Shown: positions 1-7,909 of the stretch, piece after piece
Numbering within the stretch: position 1 is the stretch's first letter
Layout of the letters: every line of letters starts with the position of its first letter
Assembly (NCBI GenBank): GCA_963766375.1
Contig: CAVXZG010000006.1
Span: 186,001 to 250,000 of the forward strand
From: AC-32 sp963766375
GTDB lineage: Bacteria > Actinomycetota > Thermoleophilia > Gaiellales > Gaiellaceae
DNA length: 64,000 bases
Direction of reading: 5' to 3'
Translations under genes and position numbers: made by a program
Notes under the pieces: generated by a model
What the model was told of the DNA's origin: nothing
Databases searched by the model: none
Seen by the model: only the letters and a program-made list of their open reading frames with translations

Positions 1-53
1 AACAGGAAGACGAGGAAGAGGACGGCGACGACGGCGATCAGCGCGGCGGTCAC
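1..53 (-). CDS. N-terminus of slipin/SPFH-type membrane protein (partial, window edge)
   Basis: Only the first 17 or so codons are visible, reading from a GTG at 53-51 on the minus strand towards the window edge. They encode a run of Ala, Val, Leu and Phe typical of an N-terminal membrane anchor. It lies 9 bases after the stop of the NfeD-type gene on the same strand. NfeD proteins are classically paired with slipin (stomatin-like) genes, so a slipin is the expected neighbour. The identity is inferred from position and the hydrophobic start alone; the SPFH domain itself is outside the window. Confidence 0.5.
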   Translation of the reverse strand, partial: MTAALIAVVAVLFLVFL

Positions 54-62
54 GGACGGATC

Positions 63-1364
63 CTACTCTGCGGGAAGGGGCTCGACTTCCAGGACGAGCT
101 CAGGGCCGATGCTCGCGACTCGGACGCGTTGGCCCGGCCGCAGCGTGCCGCCCGACCTCGGCCGAGCCCGCCAGAGCTCGCCGTGCACGAACACCATGTC
201 GTCGCGGCGGGCCTCGCCGACCTCGCCGACCATCGTCTCGGGCCCGGCGGCCAGGGGGCTCCTGCGCACCTGCACCGCCTTCGTCAGCGCGAAGACCCAG
301 ACGCTTCCGAGCAGCACTGCGAAGACGACCAAGAGAGGCGCGTTGACTTGGTCGTAAGGCGCGGGCGCGTTGTGGAAGAGCATCAGCGAGCCGACGACGA
401 GGCTGATCAGGCCCGAGACCGTGAGCGTGCCGTGGCTGACCACGTGCGCGTCCGCCACCAGGAGCGCGGCGCCGAGGAGCAGTAGCGCCAGGCCGGTCCA
501 GCTGATCGGTAGCACGGCGAAGCCGAAGAGCGCAGTCAGGAGCGCGACCGCACCGAGCGCGCCGGGCAGCACCACTCCCGGATGGAAGATCTCGAAGCCG
601 ATCCCGGCGATCCCGGCGAGAAACAGGAGCGGGATCAGGTTCGGATCGATCAGCGCGTTCAGGAGGCGAGTGAAGAAGCCCGGGTGCGCCTCGACGATCT
701 GCGCGCCCGCGGTGTGGAGGACGAAGCCCTTGCCGACGGTCTTGCGGCCGTCGATCTTCGTCAGGAGCGCCGGCAGATTCGGTGCGATGTCGTCGACCAC
801 GTTCCTGCGCAGCGCCTCGTCGGCGGAGAGGTTGCTCCCCTTGCGCACCGCCAGATCGGCCCATAGCTGGTTGCGGCCGTGGAACTTGGCGAGTCCGCGC
901 AGCGAGGCCGCAGCGTCGTTCAGCACCTTGCGCCGGAGGTCGCTGCCGAGATTTGCCCCGTTGCCGTTGATCGGCGTCGAGGAGCCGATGTTCGTCGTCG
1001 GCGCCATCGCGAGCTCGTCGGCCGCCATTCCGATCCAGACCCCGGCCGAGGCCGCTCGGGCACCCGGCGGCGAGACGTAGACGATCACAGGGATCTTCGA
1101 ACCGAGCTCGTTCTTGACGATGGTTCGCATCGACTCGGAGAGCCCGCCCGGGGTGTCGAGGATGATCACGGCGGCGGTGTAGCCGTCCTTCTGCGCGCGA
1201 TCGAGCTGGTGATCGAGGTAGCTCGACGTGACCGGGTTGACCTCGAGCTCGAAGTGGATCGCCAGCACGCGGGGCTTGCTCGAGGAGGCGCCAAGCGCAA
1301 TCGCCGGAACGGCGAGGGCCACGGCCAGCGAGCCGAAAAGTACCCGCAGAAACGGCCCTTTCAC
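63..1364 (-). CDS. NfeD family membrane-bound ClpP-class serine protease
   Basis: A 433-residue long-form NfeD protein. It starts with a signal peptide (about residues 1-25), followed by a ClpP/SppA-like protease domain (about 30-220) with the patterns DTPGGL and SPPGARAASAG, the second holding the likely nucleophile Ser. Next come four or five membrane helices (about 235-370) and a C-terminal OB-fold NfeD domain. In characterised relatives this protease cleaves a hydrophobic region of the partner slipin at the membrane. The slipin start lies directly downstream, so the two form an operon. The ATG start fits the signal peptide. Family assignment is firm; the substrate is inferred from family knowledge. 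Confidence 0.9.
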   Translation of the reverse strand: MKGPFLRVLFGSLAVALAVPAIALGASSSKPRVLAIHFELEVNPVTSSYLDHQLDRAQKDGYTAAVIILDTPGGLSESMRTIVKNELGSKIPVIVYVSPPGARAASAGVWIGMAADELAMAPTTNIGSSTPINGNGANLGSDLRRKVLNDAAASLRGLAKFHGRNQLWADLAVRKGSNLSADEALRRNVVDDIAPNLPALLTKIDGRKTVGKGFVLHTAGAQIVEAHPGFFTRLLNALIDPNLIPLLFLAGIAGIGFEIFHPGVVLPGALGAVALLTALFGFAVLPISWTGLALLLLGAALLVADAHVVSHGTLTVSGLISLVVGSLMLFHNAPAPYDQVNAPLLVVFAVLLGSVWVFALTKAVQVRRSPLAAGPETMVGEVGEARRDDMVFVHGELWRARPRSGGTLRPGQRVRVASIGPELVLEVEPLPAE

Positions 1365-1477
1365 AGCCGTAAAGATTCTATCAGCGACCCCGAGTTTCCC
1401 TTGCGGCCCAGGAGGGCGTGTGCCACCCTCGAAAGCGGGTCAGGCTTATGGCGGTTTCTTTCTTGAGTCCAATCGCG

Positions 1478-1550
1478 TCGACCGGTCAGTTCCGACGCAC
1501 ACGCGAGCAAAGCTCGCGCGTGCTGAGGTCGGCATCGCAAGCGACGCCTT
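1478..1550 (+). repeat. Dispersed two-hairpin element, copy A
   Basis: First of five related copies in the window. It begins with TCGACCGGTCA and has a first hairpin (arms around 1494-1507 and 1511-1523) and a second hairpin GGCATCGC-AA-GCGACGCC (1531-1548). Homology to copy E extends leftwards to a shared GAGTCCAAT at 1465-1473. The tail ends one base before the GTG of the amidase gene, leaving no room for a Shine-Dalgarno sequence. It is the most diverged copy in sequence but keeps the pairing. Confidence 0.8.
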
Positions 1551-1551
1551 G

Positions 1552-3609
1552 GTGAAACCGCTCTTTCTCGCAGCAGTCCTCGCCGCTGTTCTGCCGGGCT
1601 CCGCCTTCGGAGCCGGCCTTACGGCACGAGACCTCACGCCGCAGGCGACGCGCGGCGCGGTCCCGACCAAGGTGTTCGAGCTCGTTGGTGCGCACTGGCG
1701 TGGCCCGGGACTCGTCAAATACCGGACGCGGAATCTGGCGGGCCGGTGGAGCGCATGGCGGATCTTCTCGCCGGAGGACGCGCTTCCCGACAATGGGCGC
1801 GAGCGCCGGGCTACACGTGGCTGGCGCATCGCGAGCCCGTTCTGGACGGGGCCGTCGAACGCGATCCAGTACAGGACCGTAGGCCGCGTCAGCCGGTTGC
1901 GGGCCTACTTCGTACGCAGCCCGAGGGAGCGGTTGCCGCTGAAGCGGGTCCACCTCGCCGGCGCGCCGACGGTGATCGATCGCGCGGGCTGGCACGCGGA
2001 TGAGGCGATCCGCCGCGCGGCGCCGTACTACGCGGACTCGGTGCATTTTGCGATCGTCCACCACACGGCTGGCTCGAACTCGTACACGCGGGCGCAGTCG
2101 GCCTCGATCGTCCGGGCGATCGAGCTCTACCACGTACAGGGCAACGGCTGGAACGACATCGGTTACAACTTTCTCGTCGACAAATACGGCCAGATCTTCG
2201 AAGGCCGCTACGGGGGTATGACCAGGCCGGTGATCGGCGCCCACTCGGAGGGGTTCAACACCGGCTCGGTCGGTGTCGCGGTGATCGGCGACTACAGCTC
2301 GACCTCGATCACGCCCGCCGCGCGCGCCGCGCTCGTCTCATTGCTCGCCTGGCGGCTCGACCTCGACCACGTCGACCCGTCGTCGAGCGTCGTGCGGGTT
2401 TCGGCCGGCAATCCTCGCTACCGGGCCGGCACGGCGGTGACCCTGCGCGCGATCTCGGCGCACCGCGACGTCTACCCCACCAGTTGCCCGGGAGCGAGCC
2501 TCTACGGGCAGCTGGCCGCGATCCGGGCGGCGGTGGCTCAGACCGGCCTGCCGAAGCTCTACTCGCCTGCCGTCGTGGGCACGCTCGGCGGTCCGATTCG
2601 CTTCACCGCGAGGCTTTCGGGCCAGACGTCCTGGGCGGTGACCGTGCGCGACCAGAAGAAGGTCGTGATCGCCAGCGGCGCCGGGATCGGCGCGAGCGTC
2701 GACTGGACCTGGGACTCGACCGCGGCGGCGACCGGGCTCTACACCTGGACGATCAGCGCGCCGCAGATGCGCTCGGCTACGGGCACCATCGGCACCGCTC
2801 CTGCGCCGCTCGCGCTGCAGCAGCTGAAGATCGCGCCTGGAGTGGTGACCCCGAACGGCGACGGACGAGGCGACGAGGCGAAGGTGAGCTACCGGATCTC
2901 CGTTCCGGCACTCGTGACGGCTAGCGTGCTCGACTCGCTCGGAGACACCGTCGCCACGCTCTTCAGCCAGCGTCGGCCGGCCGGGCAGAGCGAATTCGTC
3001 TGGAGTGACGTCGGCCTCCCGGACGGGCGCTACCGGCTATCGCTCGTCGCCAAGGACGACCGCGGGAAGCAGGTGCAGTCGACCGTGCAGCTCTACGTCG
3101 ACCGGACTCTTGCCGGCTTCGCGGCCAGTGCGCAGGCGATCTCGCCGAACGGCGACGGCCGCTTCGACACGCTCGACTACTCCTTCCAGCTCAACGCCCC
3201 GGCGCACGTGCGGCTGCGGATCCTGCGCGGCTCGTCCGTGGTGGCCACGCCGATCGACGCAGCGCTGGTAGCCGGTCCGCAGCGGCTGACCTGGGACGGA
3301 AGCGGCCTCCCCGACGGGCGCTACTCGGCGGTGCTGAGCGCAACCGACTCGCTGTTCACGGTCAAGCAATCACTGATCGTGCGTCTCGACCGCGTCGCGC
3401 CCACTCTGCGTCTGGCCTCGTTCCGACTGCTGCGGTTCTGGGTGAGCGAGCCCGCACGGGTGACGGTCGTGCTCAACGGACGCGCGCATGTCCTCGCGAT
3501 CAAGCGCGCCGGCTACTTCCGCGTCGGCCACATCGGTCCAGTGCGTGTGGTGCGCGCCTATGCCCGCGATCTTGCCGGCAACCAGAGCCGTCAGGTTCGC
3601 GGTCCCTGA
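1552..3609 (+). CDS. Secreted N-acetylmuramoyl-L-alanine amidase (PGRP domain) with FlgD-like Ig repeats
   Basis: About 685 residues from the GTG at 1552, which gives a clean signal peptide ending near GSAFGA; a TTG at 1549 is an alternative. A mixed N-terminal region of about 150 residues is followed by a PGRP/amidase_2 domain (about 170-320) with the patterns IVHHTAGSN, DIGYNFLVD and AHRDVYPTSCPG, which supply the zinc-ligand histidines and cysteine. Two later Ig-like modules carry PNGDGR motifs, as in FlgD-type Ig domains used for wall attachment or spacing. The enzyme should cut the bond between MurNAc and L-Ala outside the cell. The upstream frame stays open to about 1228, but that part runs through the repeat and is unlikely to be translated. 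Its 3' end overlaps the convergent birA by 19 bases. Confidence 0.85.
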   Translation: MKPLFLAAVLAAVLPGSAFGAGLTARDLTPQATRGAVPTKVFELVGAHWRGPGLVKYRTRNLAGRWSAWRIFSPEDALPDNGRERRATRGWRIASPFWTGPSNAIQYRTVGRVSRLRAYFVRSPRERLPLKRVHLAGAPTVIDRAGWHADEAIRRAAPYYADSVHFAIVHHTAGSNSYTRAQSASIVRAIELYHVQGNGWNDIGYNFLVDKYGQIFEGRYGGMTRPVIGAHSEGFNTGSVGVAVIGDYSSTSITPAARAALVSLLAWRLDLDHVDPSSSVVRVSAGNPRYRAGTAVTLRAISAHRDVYPTSCPGASLYGQLAAIRAAVAQTGLPKLYSPAVVGTLGGPIRFTARLSGQTSWAVTVRDQKKVVIASGAGIGASVDWTWDSTAAATGLYTWTISAPQMRSATGTIGTAPAPLALQQLKIAPGVVTPNGDGRGDEAKVSYRISVPALVTASVLDSLGDTVATLFSQRRPAGQSEFVWSDVGLPDGRYRLSLVAKDDRGKQVQSTVQLYVDRTLAGFAASAQAISPNGDGRFDTLDYSFQLNAPAHVRLRILRGSSVVATPIDAALVAGPQRLTWDGSGLPDGRYSAVLSATDSLFTVKQSLIVRLDRVAPTLRLASFRLLRFWVSEPARVTVVLNGRAHVLAIKRAGYFRVGHIGPVRVVRAYARDLAGNQSRQVRGP

Positions 3610-4178
3610 TCAACCCAGGCGTCGTAGCGCTGCTCGAGCCGCTCCAGCAGCTCGACCAGGAGGCCGGCGCGACTGATCGGGCCGCCGGTCTCGACGAGCA
3701 GCGACGTCGCCGGGCGGTCGACCTCCGTGGGCAGGTCGACCTCCTCCACGTTGACGTTGACCCCGACGCCGAGCACGACCCGGCCCTCGCGTGCCTCTGC
3801 GAGGATGCCCGCGACCTTGCGGCCGCCGACGAGCAGGTCGTTCGGGAACTTCAGCTCAGGCTGGATCCCCGTCATGGCCGCGATCGCCTCCGCGCACCCG
3901 CGTGCCGCGACTCCGGTCAGCTCGGGTAAGCGCTCCGGCGAGACCTCTGGCCGAAGCTGGACCGAGCAGAGCAGGCTCGTTCCGGCGGGCGCGAACCAGC
4001 GTCGCCCGAGCCGCCCCCGCCCGGCGGTCTGTTCGTCCGCCACGGCGACCGCTCCCTCCGGCGCATCCGGTTCCAGCAGGAGCTGCGTGGACGGCGTCGA
4101 CTCGACGTAGGCGTACTCACGGCCGAAACGTCCACGCAGCAGCGGAAGCACGGCCTCGGGCGCCAGCGAGTCCAACAC
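3591..4178 (-). CDS. birA: Biotin--[acetyl-CoA-carboxylase] ligase, short form
   Basis: About 195 residues from a GTG at 4178-4176 (TTG at 4175 also possible). It has the catalytic signature of biotin protein ligases: ESTPSTQ, GRGRLGRRW (biotinoyl-AMP binding loop), KFPNDLLV, KVAGIL and GVGVNVN. It lacks the N-terminal helix-turn-helix of E. coli BirA, so it is an enzyme only and not a repressor. It activates biotin with ATP and attaches it to the carrier protein of acetyl-CoA carboxylase. The accD and accA genes lie 6-8 kb away, but no biotin carrier gene is in the window. The frame remains open upstream through the sigma gene; that is a GC artefact. Confidence 0.9.
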   Translation of the reverse strand: MLDSLAPEAVLPLLRGRFGREYAYVESTPSTQLLLEPDAPEGAVAVADEQTAGRGRLGRRWFAPAGTSLLCSVQLRPEVSPERLPELTGVAARGCAEAIAAMTGIQPELKFPNDLLVGGRKVAGILAEAREGRVVLGVGVNVNVEEVDLPTEVDRPATSLLVETGGPISRAGLLVELLERLEQRYDAWVDQGPRT

Positions 4179-4182
4179 GGGC

Positions 4183-4191
4183 CATACACTA
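4183..4191. promoter_or_regulatory. Possible overlapping divergent -10 elements between birA and ECF sigma gene
   Basis: The 21-base gap between the two start codons contains CATACACTAG. Read on the plus strand it offers TACACT about 10 bases before the sigma GTG; read on the minus strand it offers TAGTGT a few bases before the birA GTG. Both would give leaderless or nearly leaderless transcripts. No convincing -35 box was found on either strand, so this is a weak call from spacing and hexamer similarity. Confidence 0.3.
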
Positions 4192-4199
4192 GGCCGACC

Positions 4200-4814
4200 G
4201 TGCAACCTCCTTTGCGCAAGGGCCGTCAGATTCGTCAGGACCCGCGGCCCGAAGGGCCGCTCGTCTACGAGAGGTTGAGTGACCCGATCCTGGTCAAGCG
4301 AGCAAAAGACGGCGACCCGACGGCGTTGGCGACGCTCTGCGAGCGGCACGCTCCGCGCGTCGAGCGCCTCGCCGCGCAGGTGCTCGCCGATCCCGAGGAC
4401 GCTCGCGACGCAGCCCAGGAAGCGCTGGCCAAGCTCTGCCTGCGGTTGCGCCAGTTCCGAGGCGACTCGCAGTTCGCGACCTGGCTCCACCGGCTCGTGG
4501 TCAACACCTGTCACGACGTGGCCGATCGCCAGCGCGTGCGCCGCTGCGAGCCGCTGCTCGACGACGAGCGGGTCGCCGGCGATGCCGACCCGACCCGGGA
4601 AGCCGATCTCGCAGAGCTCCGGCACGAGCTCGGAGCGGGTCTCGCCGGGCTCTCGCAGGAGCAGGCGAGCGTGGTCGTCCTGAAGGACGCTCTGGGCTTC
4701 TCCTTCGCCGAGATCTCGGCTCGCGAGGGCATGCCGGTCGGGACCGCGAAGTGCTACGCGCACCGCGCCCGCGCCGGCCTGCGCTCGCGGCTTTCGAACC
4801 CCGCGGCGGCGTGA
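4200..4814 (+). CDS. ECF-type RNA polymerase sigma factor
   Basis: A 204-residue sigma-70 family protein with region 2 (about 35-105; DAAQEALAKLCLRL and FATWLHRLVVN) and region 4 (about 140-195; FAEISAREGMPVGTAKCYAHRAR). No region 3 is present, which defines the ECF class. The first GTG at 4200 is used here; a later TTG at 4275 would still keep region 2. No anti-sigma gene is adjacent. The stop lies only about 16 bases before the apparent start of fabZ, so this gene heads the fatty acid synthesis operon and may control it, which is inference from position only. Confidence 0.85.
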   Translation: MQPPLRKGRQIRQDPRPEGPLVYERLSDPILVKRAKDGDPTALATLCERHAPRVERLAAQVLADPEDARDAAQEALAKLCLRLRQFRGDSQFATWLHRLVVNTCHDVADRQRVRRCEPLLDDERVAGDADPTREADLAELRHELGAGLAGLSQEQASVVVLKDALGFSFAEISAREGMPVGTAKCYAHRARAGLRSRLSNPAAA

Positions 4815-4830
4815 CAGCAACGCTCGGGAC

Positions 4831-5246
4831 GTGAAGAGATCGAGGCGATCCTGCCTCACCGGGAGCCGTTCCTCCTGATCGACGAGGTGCTCGAGCTCGA
4901 GCCCGGCGAGCGCGTGGTCGCGCGCAAGACGGTGCGCCCCGACGAGTGGTACCTCGCCGGGCATTTCCCGGGCCGCCCGATCATGCCCGGCGTGCTGATC
5001 GTCGAGGCAATGGCCCAGACCGGCGCCGTCGCCGTGCTCACCCAGGAGGAGAACAAGGGTCGGCTGGCGCTTTTCGCCGGGATCGACGACGTGCGCTTCA
5101 AGCGGATCGTGGAGCCGGGCGACGAGCTCGTCTTCGAATGCAAGATCGAGAGCGTGCGCGGGCCGATCGGCAAGGGCAAGGCCACGGCTCACGTGGGCGA
5201 GGAGCTGGCCGCCCGCGGGATGCTGACCTTCGCGGTGGAGCGATGA
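4831..5246 (+). CDS. fabZ: 3-hydroxyacyl-[acyl-carrier-protein] dehydratase FabZ (start region odd)
   Basis: The hot-dog fold dehydratase is clear: ILPHREPFLLID followed by LAGHFPGRPIMPGVLIVEAMAQ, with the catalytic His in GHFPG and the Glu in VEAMAQ. It dehydrates 3-hydroxyacyl-ACP in chain elongation. The conserved N-terminus (EEIEAILPHR) is in frame back to the sigma stop at 4812-4814, but no ATG, GTG or TTG lies in that frame before a GTG at 4887, which would delete the conserved ILPHR block. A GTG at 4831 sits where the start should be, but in another frame; one missing G after GTGAA would restore it. I therefore place the start at 4831 and suspect a one-base deletion in the sequence. 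The end overlaps fabH by ATGA. Confidence 0.85.
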
Positions 5247-6256
5247 TCGGCACCGCCAACGGCGTCGCGATCTCGATCACCGGCCTGGGCGCCCACGTGC
5301 CGGATCGCGTGATCACCAACGACGAGCTCTCGACGATGATGGACACCTCCGACGAGTGGATCGTCGAGCGGACGGGGATCCGCGAACGGCGGATTGCCGC
5401 GCCCGAGGAGGCGCTCTCCGACCTCTGCCTCCCGGCCGCGCGGCAGGCGCTCGCCGGCGCAGGGCTCGACGGTTCCCAGATCGACCTGATCATCGTGGCC
5501 ACGGTCACGCCCGACATGGCCTTTCCTTCCACGGGCGCGATCCTGGCCGACCAGCTCGGGGCGACCAATGCCGCCGCCTACGACCTCTCTGCGGGCTGCA
5601 CCGGCTTCATGTACGCGGTCGCCCAGGGCTACGGCATGCTCGCGGGCGGCCTGGCGCAGAAGGCGCTGATCGTCGGCGGTGACGTGCTCTCGAAGATCCT
5701 GGATTGGAGTGACCGCGGCACGGCCGTGCTCTTCGGCGACGGGGCGGGTGCGATCGTCCTCGAGCGGGTTGCGGAAGGCGGTTTCCTCGGCTTCGAGCTC
5801 GGCGCCGACGGCTCCGGAGGGCCGCAGCTCTACCTGCCCGCCGGCGGCTCGCGCTCGCCTGCGAGCGCAGAGTCCGTGGCCGAGCACCAGCACTTCGTGA
5901 AGATGAACGGTCGCGAGGTGTTCAAGTTCGCCACGCGAATCCTGGTCTCGTCTGCAGAGTCCGTGCTGGCCGAGTGTGGGCGCACCATCGAGGACGTGGA
6001 TGTCTACGTGCCGCACCAGGCGAACGTGAGGATCATCGAGCATGCAGTGAACAAGCTCGGGATCGCGAAAGAGAAGGTGGTCATCGATGTCGACCGCTAC
6101 GGAAACACGTCATCCGGCTCGATTCCGCTCGCGCTGGCGGACGCGAAAGCCGATGGACGGCTTGGAAAGGGCAAGCTTGTGTTGATGACTGGAATGGGTG
6201 CCGGCCTCACATGGGGCTCCGGTTTGATCGAATGGACAGACGGAGGAATGGGATGA
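5243..6256 (+). CDS. fabH: 3-oxoacyl-[acyl-carrier-protein] synthase III
   Basis: 337 residues with the thiolase-fold KASIII hallmarks: catalytic Cys119 (LSAGCTGF), His258 (VPHQANVR) and Asn288 (YGNTSSGS). It condenses acetyl-CoA or a branched acyl-CoA with malonyl-ACP to begin fatty acid synthesis; the primer preference cannot be read from sequence by eye. The ATG at 5243 overlaps the fabZ stop and the TGA overlaps the fabD ATG, so the three are translationally coupled. Length is normal for the family. Confidence 0.96.
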   Translation: MIGTANGVAISITGLGAHVPDRVITNDELSTMMDTSDEWIVERTGIRERRIAAPEEALSDLCLPAARQALAGAGLDGSQIDLIIVATVTPDMAFPSTGAILADQLGATNAAAYDLSAGCTGFMYAVAQGYGMLAGGLAQKALIVGGDVLSKILDWSDRGTAVLFGDGAGAIVLERVAEGGFLGFELGADGSGGPQLYLPAGGSRSPASAESVAEHQHFVKMNGREVFKFATRILVSSAESVLAECGRTIEDVDVYVPHQANVRIIEHAVNKLGIAKEKVVIDVDRYGNTSSGSIPLALADAKADGRLGKGKLVLMTGMGAGLTWGSGLIEWTDGGMG

Positions 6257-7185
6257 GCGCGCAAAAAATTGCGTTTTGCTTCCCGGGCCAGGGCTCGCTC
6301 GAGGCGGGTATGGGCCGGGAGATCGCGCTGGCAGTGCCAGAGGCGATGGATGTCTACCGGCGCGCGAGCGAGGCTTCGGGCCTCGATCTCGTCCGGCTCT
6401 GCTTCGAGGCCCCCGAGGCCGAGCTCGTCCAGACCGAGGTGCAGCAACCCGCGCTGGTGGCGACGAGTCTCGCCGTGCTGGCGGCGCTGCGCGCTGACGG
6501 CTTCGAGCCCGATGTCGTCGTCGGCCACTCGGTCGGCGAATTCGCGGCGCTGGCCGCCGCGCAGGCGCTCTCCATCGAGGACGCGTTGATGCTCGTTCGC
6601 GAGCGGGGCCTGGCGATGGCCGAGGCGGCACTCGAGAATCCCGGCTCGATGGCGGCGATCCTCGGTCTCGAAGACGCGGTCGTCGAGGCCCTGTGCAAGG
6701 AGATCTCGGGTGTCTGGCCGGCGAACTACAACTGCCCGGGCCAGATCGTCATCTCGGGTCAGGACCCGGCCGTGGACGAGTGCTGCAGCGAAGCCGAGGT
6801 GCACGGCGCCCGACGGACGGTGAAGCTTCGCGTGTCCGGCGCCTTCCACAGCCCGCTGGTCGCGCGCGCCGCGGAGCGCCTGCGCCCGGCAATCGCGCGG
6901 GCGAAGATCAACGACCCGATTGCGCCCTTCATGTCCACGGTCACGGCGAAGATCGAGCCCGCGCAGCGGATGGCTTCGCTCCTCGTCGAGCAGCTGACCG
7001 CCCCGGTGCGCTTCACACAGGCGGCGCGCGAGCTGATGCGACAGGGCGTAAAGGTCTTCGTCGAGGTCGGCCCCGGCAACGTGCTCAGCGGTTTACTGAA
7101 GAGGATCGATCGCAGCGTGAAGGCGATTCCGGTCGGCGACCTGGCTTCGCTCGAGAAGCTGCGGGAGACGCTCAGAACTGCCTGA
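6253..7185 (+). CDS. fabD: Malonyl-CoA:ACP S-malonyltransferase
   Basis: 310 residues. It begins KIAFCFPGQGS, typical of acyltransferase domains, and has the nucleophile elbow GHSVGEF with Ser93 and the catalytic His199 in GAFHSPLV. It loads malonyl groups onto acyl carrier protein for FabH and FabF. The ATG overlaps the fabH stop (ATGA). The acyl carrier protein gene often found between fabD and fabG or fabF is not here. Confidence 0.96.
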   Translation: MSAQKIAFCFPGQGSLEAGMGREIALAVPEAMDVYRRASEASGLDLVRLCFEAPEAELVQTEVQQPALVATSLAVLAALRADGFEPDVVVGHSVGEFAALAAAQALSIEDALMLVRERGLAMAEAALENPGSMAAILGLEDAVVEALCKEISGVWPANYNCPGQIVISGQDPAVDECCSEAEVHGARRTVKLRVSGAFHSPLVARAAERLRPAIARAKINDPIAPFMSTVTAKIEPAQRMASLLVEQLTAPVRFTQAARELMRQGVKVFVEVGPGNVLSGLLKRIDRSVKAIPVGDLASLEKLRETLRTA

Positions 7186-7909
7186 ACCGTTCTGCTCCCT
7201 CGAAGGCAAGACCGCGCTCGTCACCGGCGGTTCCCGCGGGATCGGCCGTTCGATCGCGCTCGAGCTGGCGTCCGCCGGCGCCGCGATCGTCGTCGGCTAC
7301 AACTCGGGCGCGGACGAGGCGGAGGGCGTGGCGAAGGAGGCCGGGGGCCGCGCCGTTCAGGCCGATGTCTCTGACCCCGAGCAGGCGAAGCGGCTGGTCG
7401 AGGAGGCCGGCGATCTCGACATCCTGGTGAACAACGCGGGCCTGACCCGTGACGGCGTGCTGGCGCGCATGACCGACGACGACTGGCGCGCGGTGATCGA
7501 GACCAACCTTTCCTCGGTCTTCTACACCTGCCGCGCCGCGACGCGCGGGATGATGAAGAAGCGCGCTGGGTCGATCGTCAACATCTCCAGCATCGTCGGC
7601 GTTCACGGTAACTGGGGCCAGTCGAACTACGGCGCCTCGAAGGCCGGGATCATCGGCTTCACCAAGTCGCTGGCCCGCGAGCTCGGCAGCCGCGGCGTGC
7701 GCGCCAACGTGGTCGCGCCCGGCTACGTGAACACGCGCCTGACCGACGTGCTGCCCGAGGAGGCGCAGCAGGCGATGCTGACGAACACGCCCCTCGGCCG
7801 GCTCGGCGATCCGGAGGACGTCGCCGGAGCGGTACGCTTCCTCTGCTCCGACGAGGCCTCGTTCATCACGGGCGAAGTGCTGCTCGTCGACGGGGGATTG
7901 GGGATGTGA
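7178..7909 (+). CDS. fabG: 3-oxoacyl-[acyl-carrier-protein] reductase FabG (probable CTG start)
   Basis: An SDR-family reductase of about 243 residues with the NADPH-binding TGGSRGIG motif near the N-terminus, NNAG at about 87-90, the catalytic Tyr151/Lys155 pair (NYGASKAG) and a C-terminal VDGGLGM. It reduces 3-oxoacyl-ACP. The conserved start (SLEGKTALVTGG) has no ATG, GTG or TTG before it in frame. The best candidate is a CTG at 7178, overlapping the fabD stop by 8 bases, which gives the normal family length. A GTG at 7328 would remove the cofactor site. A sequence error near the start is the alternative. Confidence 0.9.
   Translation: MPEPFCSLEGKTALVTGGSRGIGRSIALELASAGAAIVVGYNSGADEAEGVAKEAGGRAVQADVSDPEQAKRLVEEAGDLDILVNNAGLTRDGVLARMTDDDWRAVIETNLSSVFYTCRAATRGMMKKRAGSIVNISSIVGVHGNWGQSNYGASKAGIIGFTKSLARELGSRGVRANVVAPGYVNTRLTDVLPEEAQQAMLTNTPLGRLGDPEDVAGAVRFLCSDEASFITGEVLLVDGGLGM

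Noticed and set aside
1228..1551. Upstream extension of the amidase gene to 1228
   Set aside because: It would read through the nfeD start region and repeat copy A; a signal peptide begins cleanly at 1552.
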